Source: Planctomycetota bacterium (lineage in GTDB: Bacteria > Planctomycetota > Planctomycetia > Pirellulales > Pirellulaceae). Taken from it: a stretch of DNA of 23,678 bases. Position 1 is the first letter of the stretch. Each line of letters starts with the position of its first letter. Position numbers and translations under genes: made by a program. Below the pieces are notes generated by a model that was not told the origin of the DNA, made no database searches, and saw nothing but the letters and a program-made list of their open reading frames with translations. Shown piece by piece: positions 8,486 through 14,915 of the stretch. Location of the stretch: assembly GCA_029259935.1 (NCBI GenBank), contig JAJDEH010000064.1, positions 1 to 23,678 of the forward strand, read 5' to 3'.

Positions 8486-9601
8486 ATGCGCATTCGTGAC
8501 AGGATTCTCAGGCGAATTGGGCCCGGCGCGTTTAGCGGGGTTCCGCTGTCCGTTTGGTTCAACGTGTTGCGTGAGAATCGGTTCGCGGTCGACTGGCCCT
8601 ATTGGCCGCGGGCGGCGCTGACCACGCTTGCCTCCTTCCCCAACTCGTTCGTCGGCGGTTGCGAACATTTGCTGTACGGGCGAAAAATCGAACGAACCGA
8701 GATTCCGCCCCCGATCTTTGTACTCGGAATCTGGCGCAGTGGCACGACACACTTGCATAATCTGCTGTCCATCGACGACCGCTTTGCTTTTCCCAATTTC
8801 TTTCAGGTCGTTTATCCGTGGACTTTTCTGCTGACCGAATGGAGCAACGCCTGGATGGTCGACTTGTTCCTGCCGAAACACCGGCCCCAAGACAACGTAA
8901 AGTTCGCGACGGGCGAACCGCAGGAGGATGAATTCGCGCTCTGTTCACTGATTGGGCGATCCATGTTGCTTTCGATGGCTTTGCCTCGCAATCAGGCGTT
9001 CTACGACCGCTATCTGACTCTTCGCGATCTCTCGCCCCAAGAACTTCAGCAGTGGAAATCCGCGTTCGTCTGGTTTTTGAAGAAGCTCACCTACAAGCAC
9101 GGTCGCCCCTTGGTGCTTAAGTCGCCGGGCCATACGTGTCGAGTGGATTTGTTGCTCGAGTTATTTCCCCAGGCCAGATTCGTCCACATTCGCCGAAACC
9201 CATATCAGGTATTTCAATCGGCTCAGCACACCCTTGAAAAAGCAACGCCCTGGTGGATTTTGCAACGGGACACGGAAGACGAGAGTCTCGCGGATCAAGT
9301 GCTGCGGCAGCACAAGGAAGTCTACGACGCCTACTTTACGCAGCGCGAGCATATCCCGGCGGGCCAGCTTCACGAGATCTCTTTTGAAGATTTGAACCAG
9401 GACCCATTGGGGCAAATCGAAGAAATATATCAGGCCCTTGACCTGCCGTCCTTCGAACACGTCAAGCCGCGATTGGTTGAATATGTCGACTCGCTTGCCG
9501 GTTACAAGAAAAATGTATTTGATGAACTACCGCAATCGCTACGCCAGCGGATTCGAAGCGAGTGGCAGCGCTGCTTCGACGAATGGCCGTATACTGAGTA
9601 G
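8486..9601 (+). CDS. Sulfotransferase family protein (PAPS-dependent, Sulfotransfer_3 type)
   Basis: This 371-residue protein has both PAPS-binding elements of sulfotransferases: the 5'-phosphosulfate loop in LGIWRSGTTHLHNLL (about residues 80-94) and the 3'-phosphate motif in FVHIRRNPYQVFQS (about 232-245), with KSPGHTCR (212-219) before it. Enzymes of this class move sulfate from PAPS to a carbohydrate, lipid or other hydroxyl. The ATG at 8486 is preferred over an upstream GTG at 8468 because GAGG lies 6 nt before it. Planctomycetes have many such paralogues. No PAPS-synthesis gene or glycan cluster is adjacent, so the acceptor is unknown. The protein has no signal peptide and is probably cytoplasmic. 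Confidence 0.9.
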   Translation: MRIRDRILRRIGPGAFSGVPLSVWFNVLRENRFAVDWPYWPRAALTTLASFPNSFVGGCEHLLYGRKIERTEIPPPIFVLGIWRSGTTHLHNLLSIDDRFAFPNFFQVVYPWTFLLTEWSNAWMVDLFLPKHRPQDNVKFATGEPQEDEFALCSLIGRSMLLSMALPRNQAFYDRYLTLRDLSPQELQQWKSAFVWFLKKLTYKHGRPLVLKSPGHTCRVDLLLELFPQARFVHIRRNPYQVFQSAQHTLEKATPWWILQRDTEDESLADQVLRQHKEVYDAYFTQREHIPAGQLHEISFEDLNQDPLGQIEEIYQALDLPSFEHVKPRLVEYVDSLAGYKKNVFDELPQSLRQRIRSEWQRCFDEWPYTE

Positions 9602-9675
9602 AAGGGTATTGCGACCGGGCCATGCGTGCCCATCGACAATAGTTTGCACCGCGGCCAACGAGACTGGACGGTTTA

Positions 9676-10098
9676 ATGAAGCACCGCTTCGCTATGGAGC
9701 CGGATCTTGATCTGCTCGCCGAGTGGAATCATCAACTGATCCAAGACGAAGGCCACCGAAATCGGATGACAGTTTCAGAACTTCGGGAGAGGATGCAAGG
9801 CTGGTTGGCGGCTGACTACACCGCCGTACTCTTCGCCAACGAGGCCGAACCCGTGGCCTACACCTTGTACCGAGAGACTTCAGAGGAAATCTATCTGCGG
9901 CAATTTTTCGTCCGTCGGGACAGCAGAAGAATGGGACTGGGCAGGCAAGCCATGATCATTTTACGAGAGGAGATTTGGCCGCCTAAAAAACGGCTCACGG
10001 TTGATGTACTTTCCCACAACACTTCCGGCATTCAATTCTGGCGGTCGGTCGGTTACAAGGACTACTGCCTGACTCTGGAGATTACTCCAGAGGGCTGA
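9676..10098 (+). CDS. GNAT family N-acetyltransferase
   Basis: This 140-residue protein has the GNAT fold pattern: a beta strand IYLRQFFVRRDSRRMGLGRQAM with the acetyl-CoA pyrophosphate-binding motif R-R-M-G-L-G (residues 84-89), and the late motif NTSGIQFWRSVGY (115-127). It transfers an acetyl group from acetyl-CoA to an amine, but the acceptor cannot be told. The ATG at 9676 lacks a clear ribosome site. It follows the sulfotransferase gene by 74 nt on the same strand and is the last plus-strand gene before a gene-poor stretch. It converges with the Ada-like gene. Confidence 0.85.
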   Translation: MKHRFAMEPDLDLLAEWNHQLIQDEGHRNRMTVSELRERMQGWLAADYTAVLFANEAEPVAYTLYRETSEEIYLRQFFVRRDSRRMGLGRQAMIILREEIWPPKKRLTVDVLSHNTSGIQFWRSVGYKDYCLTLEITPEG

Positions 10099-10136
10099 AG
10101 ATCGGCCGTCTCCGCGCGAATCGGCGTCCTGGGCGC

Positions 10137-10175
10137 AAAAAAATGTGCCGCAGTGGGGGCAGAACACTGCGGCAC
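10137..10175 (-). terminator. Rho-independent terminator, minus-strand direction
   Basis: Perfect 11-bp arms GTGCCGCAGTG (10145-10155) and CACTGCGGCAC (10165-10175) enclose a 9-nt loop. On the plus strand seven A residues precede the stem (10137-10143), so on the minus strand the hairpin is followed by T7 after one base. This is a textbook intrinsic terminator for leftward transcription. The nearest minus-strand gene, the Ada-like gene, ends 379 nt upstream of it. For the plus-strand GNAT transcript, which ends at 10098, it lacks a U-run. Confidence 0.75.
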
Positions 10176-10553
10176 GAGGCGACGGCTATTTATGGGGCAG
10201 TGAGAACGCCGCCGCCCCAGTAGATGCTCTTATCTTACCGTCGGGCAAGGCTTTTTTCCAGGGGCTCTGATGGCTGTTAGAATCACGGCAGACGAACTGG
10301 ATGATCTTGAGCGAAGTCTTGATGGCAATTCAACCCCCACGAAAACGCCGCTGGTTTTCCTTCAGCTTGCGGACATTTCCCCGCTTTGCACCCCCGCACG
10401 CCCCGCTTGCCCCATTAAACCAAGAGCAACTCAACTCACTTCAAGGTCAGTGCTTGGTGATCAGCGTGGAAACGTATTTGATCGTCAGGGCGACAAGCAC
10501 CGCGAAAAAGGCATGTCGATCGGACTGCCACCATTTCGCCGTTAACCATGATG
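10176..10553. other. Gene-poor stretch between GNAT and Ada-like genes
   Basis: No complete gene can be defended here. A plus-strand reading frame starts at the ATG at 10270 (stop at 10545, 91 codons) and has AGGGG 5 nt upstream. Its first 19 residues (MAVRITADELDDLERSLDG) look protein-like but the rest does not. A different frame holds a planctomycete-type N-terminus at 10322. On the minus strand, 10447-10553 reads as a hydrophobic C-terminal tail. The simplest view is decayed gene remnants. Confidence 0.4.
10322..10378 (+). pseudogene. Fragment resembling the N-terminus of planctomycete 'RRWF.FSLRT' membrane proteins
   Basis: The frame from the ATG at 10322 reads MAIQPPRKRRWFSFSLRTF. The RRWFxFSLRTLL pattern followed by a membrane helix is a very common protein N-terminus in planctomycetes. 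Here the expected hydrophobic helix does not follow: the frame turns into a Pro-rich, unrelated-looking sequence. I infer a truncated or frameshifted gene remnant. The start has only a weak GAAG upstream. Confidence 0.35.
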
Positions 10554-11417
10554 TCAGTCGCCCCGTTCGCTTGTGGTAAGCGTCGTTCCCAACCGCGACC
10601 TTTCCCAAGCAACCATGGCCTTTTTGCGGGTCGGTCCCCAGCGGTAATCTCCCAGAACGCCGGTTTCGCGAATCACGCGATGACAGGGAATCAGATAGGC
10701 CAGCGAGTTTTGACCGACCGCCGAGCCGACGGCCCGCGCCGCGGCGCGACTGCATAACGTCTCGGCCAGTTGCCCGTAACTGACCAGCGAGCCGCTGGGA
10801 ACCCTCAGCAATGCCCGCCAGACGCGAACCTGAAAGTCCGTGCCGCGAACCAAGGCTCGCAAGGAAGTGGTGGCGGTGGGTTCACCCGCCTCCGCAAACA
10901 GAGAACCGACAACTTGCTGGGCGACGTCATGGCCCCAAACGACGCGTGCCCGCGGCCATGGCCTTTCAATCGCCACTCCTTCTGTTTTTCGATTCTTGGA
11001 TTGAACGAAAGACAAATGACAAATTCCGCGCGGACTTTCACCCACCAGGCAAAGGCCGAAAGGACTGTCGGCGAATCCAGCTTGAATCGTCCAGCCAGCG
11101 CCGCCAGATTTCACTTCGCCCGGCGAGGCTGCTTCCAGCGTGACGCACAGATCGTGCAGGCGGCCAGGCCCCGAGAGTCCCACATCGAGGGCGGCATCCA
11201 ATACACTGCGTCCATCCTGAAGAGCCTCCTTGGCGTGGGCCAGGGTTAGACACTGCAGATAGTCCTTCGGCGTGATTCCCGCCCAACGAGTAAACAATCG
11301 GTGGAAGTGGTAGGGGCTCAGTTTCACCTGGCCGGCAAGCTGGGCCAAGTCCGGCTGCTCGGTATGATGCTGATCCAGATAGCGAATGACGCGGGCGACT
11401 CGTTCGTAATCGTTCAT
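10554..11417 (-). CDS. Ada-like AraC-type regulator fused to methylated-DNA-protein-cysteine methyltransferase
   Basis: This 287-residue protein has an AraC-type helix-turn-helix at the N-terminus (about residues 8-100, with LSPYHFHRLFTRWAGITPKDYL) and an O6-alkylguanine-DNA alkyltransferase domain at the C-terminus. The latter includes FQVRVWRALLRVPSGSLVSYGQLA (from about residue 195), Arg228 in the arginine-finger position and the active-site IPCHRV with acceptor Cys245. It would repair O6-alkylguanine by irreversible transfer to Cys245. The N-terminal zinc/phosphotriester domain of E. coli Ada (354 residues) is absent, so methyl-phosphotriester sensing as in E. coli is not expected; how the HTH is controlled is open. 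The start ATG at 11417 lacks a strong ribosome site. The CBS gene upstream ends 103 nt away. Confidence 0.93.
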   Translation of the reverse strand: MNDYERVARVIRYLDQHHTEQPDLAQLAGQVKLSPYHFHRLFTRWAGITPKDYLQCLTLAHAKEALQDGRSVLDAALDVGLSGPGRLHDLCVTLEAASPGEVKSGGAGWTIQAGFADSPFGLCLVGESPRGICHLSFVQSKNRKTEGVAIERPWPRARVVWGHDVAQQVVGSLFAEAGEPTATTSLRALVRGTDFQVRVWRALLRVPSGSLVSYGQLAETLCSRAAARAVGSAVGQNSLAYLIPCHRVIRETGVLGDYRWGPTRKKAMVAWERSRLGTTLTTSERGD

Positions 11418-11520
11418 GCGGGCATTTTACAGACCCGCATCCGCGCTCCCACCCGATTCTTGCGGCGAGACAGTCTTTTCTGTCGCCACAAATGCATCCG
11501 CGCCGTTATTGATCGACTCG

Positions 11521-11973
11521 TTACCGGGTGGCGGTTTGAAGCTTCGTGCTTTTGGGCGACGCCAGCAGCACGATCGTATCCTTGTCGATGCAACTGGATC
11601 GCTTGTTGAGAACGTAACGAAGCAAATCGCGGCGACTGACTAGCCCCTTGAGTCTTCCATGATTGACGACGGGCACGCGACGGATTCGCCGGCTGATCAG
11701 CACGTCGGCAATCTCGCTCAACTGGGCGTCTTCATGGACAGAAATCACGTTGGTCGTCATCAAATCGCCGACCGGAGTGCTGTTCGTTGCCTGATCGTAG
11801 ATGACGGACAAGAGTTGGAATTCTGAAATGATTCCCACGAGCATGTTGTCGTCGTCAAGAACGGGGGCCCCACTGATCTCGTGCCGCAGCAGAATTCGAA
11901 CGGCGACCTCGGCCGAGTCCTTGGGTGATAAAGTTACCACGTTCGAAGTCATCACATCGCTAGCAAAGATCAT
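11521..11973 (-). CDS. CBS-domain-pair protein (first copy)
   Basis: This 150-residue protein consists of two CBS motifs: VMTSNVVTLSP through APVLDDDNMLVGIIS (about residues 7-60) and LMTTNVISVHE through VPVVNHGRLKGLVSRRDLL (about 71-118). A tail of about 25 residues follows. A CBS pair binds adenine nucleotides or related ligands. With no other domain, it is probably a cytoplasmic ligand sensor acting on a partner. The start at 11973 is supported by AGGGGGA 5 nt upstream; the longer frame to 12045 has no such support. It lies downstream of the CPBP protease gene by 185 nt and resembles the CBS protein at 14102-14572, so the two are paralogues. Confidence 0.88.
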   Translation of the reverse strand: MIFASDVMTSNVVTLSPKDSAEVAVRILLRHEISGAPVLDDDNMLVGIISEFQLLSVIYDQATNSTPVGDLMTTNVISVHEDAQLSEIADVLISRRIRRVPVVNHGRLKGLVSRRDLLRYVLNKRSSCIDKDTIVLLASPKSTKLQTATR

Positions 11974-12140
11974 TCGTTTCCCCCTATGAACGGCTTGGCG
12001 ATTCTCGATATCAGAATCGATGCCTCCATTGGATATATAGGTCATGGCGACGACGGATCAGACGCCTGCCTGGCCAAGACGCCCCCCTGCTGGAATTATC
12101 GCGCCGGATTGGAGAGGTTGTACCTTCTTTGCAACCACCT

Positions 12141-12155
12141 GCCTGGCAGCCAGGC
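12141..12155. repeat. Near-perfect palindrome at the end of the CPBP protease gene
   Basis: GCCTGGC (12141-12147) and GCCAGGC (12149-12155) are separated by one base, 3 nt past the protease stop codon. As RNA it would form a 5-bp stem with a 5-nt loop. No T-run follows, so terminator function is doubtful. Confidence 0.35.
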
Positions 12156-12158
12156 AAA

Positions 12159-13706
12159 TCAGAACATCAAGAACATCAGCGCGGTCACGGCACCATTGTT
12201 TAGCGCGTGCATGGTCATGGGAGCAATGAGAGAACCGCGCCATTCGCGTGCTAGGGAGAACCCAATGGCCAACGCCATGAGAGGCGGCACCGCGAGGAAG
12301 CCCTGGGGGTGGATCACGGCGAAAATAAAGCTGCTCAACCCCGCGCTGAATAAGACGCTCACCAGCACTCGCCAACGCCAGGTGCAATCTCGCAGGTGCC
12401 GGTAAAGAACACCGCGAAACATGGTTTCCTCGACGATCGGTGCCGCAACGCAGGCGAGCAGGACAATTTGAAGCCTACCAAGCCAATCCGCGCCACCGAT
12501 CCACTGCACGATGGGATGACTGGGCGTACTGGCCGAACTAAATTCATCCGCTCCCGCGATTCCGGCTTCCGCGGAGATAAATCCCACGATACTCATCAGA
12601 ATCAACATCAACACCACGCCGGCCAGCAGTAGCGGTACCGTGCATACATAACAAACGCCGCCCCACAGGAACTCGGTCACTCCCGATCCGAATGTCAGCC
12701 CCAAGTCCTGGCGCATGCGTCTAATGGTCACACCCCGAAAAACGGGCCAGACCAGCGCCGCCAAGCTGGAAAAGAATGCCCCCAAGTTGATCCATAGCAT
12801 TTGCTGGATACCGTCCGGTCGAAGGACGAAGGAAGCCACAAAGGACAATCCGAGAAAGATTAACATCCATACCGCGAAGGTCTCGGCATAGACGCCGCCG
12901 TGGATTGCCCCAGCCTCAATTCCTGAACGAACCTTGCCAAAAAACGCCGCGGCGATGAATGCAATGATCCCCACGAATCCGCCGGCCAACACGAGGAACA
13001 GGCCAAACATGGCGATCAGCATGACGATGACCGTCCGCGTCGCGGGAGCCATAACCTTTTCCCTTGCGGCTCGGTTGGATCCCGCGGAAGGGGCCAAAGC
13101 CAGCGCGCCAAACCAACCCAAGTGTTGCCGCAGCAGCTTGCGGTCCGCCTTGCTGACGCTCTCCGGGTCCCAATCTTTCGCTTCATAGGCACCGTAAAGT
13201 TGGCTCAGAACATCGCGAAGACGGTTTTGAGTGGCGGTCGATTTGACCTTCGACTTCGCCAAACGATCGCCGAGATCATCCAAGAGCCGGTTAGCCTCGG
13301 GAGCTCCCACCAATTCACCGGCCAAAACGACGAAGCGCAGCCGCTGGTCGACCGAGCCGGTATTAAGCGGCGCGGCGCTGTCGTAAATCTTCTGGTCCGT
13401 CATCGACCTCGCACCCACAAAATACTTGCATTGGAACTCAATTGTCTTCAGGCTGACGGCGTCCGCGCCTCCTTGGCCATCGTCGGCAGGTCCAGGAAAC
13501 AGGTAAGGCTGAGCAACAATGAAAGAGACCATGGCGATGATTACGATCCAAGCCAGCGTCGGCAGGCCGATCGGTTTGGGATCAATGAAGACAATGCCGG
13601 TGTCGTCGCCAATGAAATAAGGATTGGAGCCCATTAAACCGTGAGGATCTCTTGCCGGTTTTTCGGGTCGTGGCGGAATCGCCGGGGGTAAATTGTCGTA
13701 ACTCAC
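12159..13706 (-). CDS. CPBP family intramembrane glutamic protease with long N-terminal extension
   Basis: The C-terminal part matches the CPBP/Abi (CAAX-protease-like, PF02517) family. It has EETMFRG with the Glu pair (residues 426-432), FAVIHPQG with a His at 466, and HALNN with His500 and Asn503/504, all expected in the membrane-embedded active site. Before this lie a Pro-rich N-terminus, one membrane helix (about 52-71), a soluble region of about 150 residues with no family I recognise, and several more helices, for 515 residues in total. The start at 13706 (GTG) is chosen because AAAAGGA lies 5 nt upstream; a TTG at 13721 would add five residues. A perfect hairpin lies just ahead of this ribosome site. 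CBS-pair genes flank it on the same strand. The protease substrate is unknown. Confidence 0.88.
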   Translation of the reverse strand: MSYDNLPPAIPPRPEKPARDPHGLMGSNPYFIGDDTGIVFIDPKPIGLPTLAWIVIIAMVSFIVAQPYLFPGPADDGQGGADAVSLKTIEFQCKYFVGARSMTDQKIYDSAAPLNTGSVDQRLRFVVLAGELVGAPEANRLLDDLGDRLAKSKVKSTATQNRLRDVLSQLYGAYEAKDWDPESVSKADRKLLRQHLGWFGALALAPSAGSNRAAREKVMAPATRTVIVMLIAMFGLFLVLAGGFVGIIAFIAAAFFGKVRSGIEAGAIHGGVYAETFAVWMLIFLGLSFVASFVLRPDGIQQMLWINLGAFFSSLAALVWPVFRGVTIRRMRQDLGLTFGSGVTEFLWGGVCYVCTVPLLLAGVVLMLILMSIVGFISAEAGIAGADEFSSASTPSHPIVQWIGGADWLGRLQIVLLACVAAPIVEETMFRGVLYRHLRDCTWRWRVLVSVLFSAGLSSFIFAVIHPQGFLAVPPLMALAIGFSLAREWRGSLIAPMTMHALNNGAVTALMFLMF

Positions 13707-13723
13707 AGCAATCCTTTTCAATT

Positions 13724-13744
13724 CGCGATGCTCAGGTCATCGCG
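13724..13744 (-). promoter_or_regulatory. Perfect hairpin/operator-like inverted repeat in the CPBP gene leader
   Basis: CGCGATG (13724-13730) and CATCGCG (13738-13744) form a perfect 7-bp inverted repeat with a 7-nt centre. It ends about 5 nt before the Shine-Dalgarno AAAAGGA of the protease gene. It could be a repressor site or an RNA hairpin that affects translation. The structure is seen; its function is inferred. Confidence 0.45.
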
Positions 13745-14101
13745 AGTATGGCGCAAGAGCGGTCCACTCATGAATGTAACTCAACATGTAATCTTACCAA
13801 TTGCCCTGCCGAGGGGGTACAAAAAGAACCTGTTGAATCCGAAAAAGTCGTCCGTTAGAGTTTGGCGGCCCGGTTGTACCAATTTGAGAACTAACGAGGC
13901 TGGGCCTGTAACCACGCCCAAGCCGCGTATTGACAGTTATGCCCCAATCCCGTCGTCCGCGACCTGATTGGACTTTTATGGGCCACCAGCCGAACAATCA
14001 GCCGAGTCGTTTTAAACCGGCAACTCCGTCTCCACCGCATATTTGAAGCCGGAGCCTTCGCGAACCGGTTTCTTAGACTGCCGTTTTGGGGCAAGCAGCA
14101 A
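13745..14101. other. Intergenic region between CBS and CPBP genes
   Basis: No independent gene is supported. The end nearest the CBS gene (14012-14101) continues that gene's frame past its amber stop for 29 codons to a TAA. The remainder shows only short open frames on both strands and no clear promoter. Confidence 0.5.
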
Positions 14102-14572
14102 CTAGGTTGTGGATACTGGTGTGGCCGAACCTGTCGCGATGGAAGTTGCCGACGGCGAATGCTCGCGCCGGCGTGCGATACAGGAAGACGCCTCGCGAAG
14201 CTTGGTGACATGGCGGATCAGGTCGCGACGGCTCAATATCCCAACAAGGCGATCGCCCGAGACCACCGGCATTCGTCGAATGCGGTTTTCGCAAAGCAGA
14301 TCAACTGCATGGACGAGTGTGTCCTCATCCGAAATTGTGATCACGTCGTACGTAACACACGTTGCTATGGATGGCGGCGCTGGCTCGAAATCTACAATGA
14401 ATTCAAGCAAATCGGCTTCCGAAATGATCCCCACGATTTGGCCCTTGTCGTCCACGACGGGCAGCCCGCTAATGTTGTGGCGCTGCAACTTGGCACAAGT
14501 CTCATCGACCGAGGCGTCGAGCGAAATGGTTATCGCGCCGTGCGTCATTGCGTCCTTGACTAGGAAACTCAT
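14102..14572 (-). CDS. CBS-domain-pair protein (second copy)
   Basis: This 156-residue protein has two CBS motifs: DAMTHGAITISLDASV through LPVVDDKGQIVGIISEADLL (about residues 7-55) and YDVITISDEDTL through MPVVSGDRLVGILSRRDLI (about 75-119). A Ser/Thr/Ala-rich tail follows, beginning after LREASSCIARRREHS. The ATG at 14572 has AGGA 7 nt upstream. Its organisation and the phrase RIRR-x-PVV match the CBS protein at 11521-11973, which points to an old duplication. It probably senses adenine nucleotides in the cytoplasm. The stop is TAG, and the same frame continues in a coding-like way for 29 codons, so the C-terminus may have been altered by mutation. It is divergent from the DUF1553 gene. 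Confidence 0.87.
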   Translation of the reverse strand: MSFLVKDAMTHGAITISLDASVDETCAKLQRHNISGLPVVDDKGQIVGIISEADLLEFIVDFEPAPPSIATCVTYDVITISDEDTLVHAVDLLCENRIRRMPVVSGDRLVGILSRRDLIRHVTKLREASSCIARRREHSPSATSIATGSATPVSTT

Positions 14573-14915
14573 TCAATTTTCCTAACTTATCGAGGGGGCA
14601 GTGCTTGGTGGATGGAGGGTATTACTCCAAACATAGGCCCATCTGGCCCACTCGTCGCCAAGAATTAGTTTGCGGATGTCCGATCCAATTTTGACGGCCA
14701 ACCGACCCGATGGATGACCATCGAATTGAAAAATCCTAGCCTGATGGTCGAGGCGATTGCGCACCCGCGAATGGCCGTGGACTCGCAGTCCATGCGAGCG
14801 GGGGCTCGCTTTGACCATCGCCACTCCGACCGATATACTAGGTTCAAGACTTAGGTTGTTTGACTGCAAGGGGTTATGACGTCTTGCAGATTCTTGATCC
14901 CATTGCGAAGCCACC
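14573..14915. other. Divergent intergenic region between CBS and DUF1553 genes
   Basis: This 343-base stretch should hold promoters for both genes. A minus-strand frame is open through most of it but has no ribosome site or recognisable domain. A short inverted repeat CTCGCA/TGCGAG is present near 14782-14798. I see no RNA gene. Confidence 0.45.

Noticed and set aside
9961..10167. Minus-strand frame starting MFCPHCGTFFC, resembling a zinc ribbon
   Set aside because: It arises inside the terminator hairpin and then runs antisense through the GNAT gene with no protein-like sequence.
14840..14872. T-arm-like sequence CTAGGTTCAAGACTTAG suggesting a tRNA
   Set aside because: No matching acceptor stem, anticodon arm or D arm is found at the right distance upstream.
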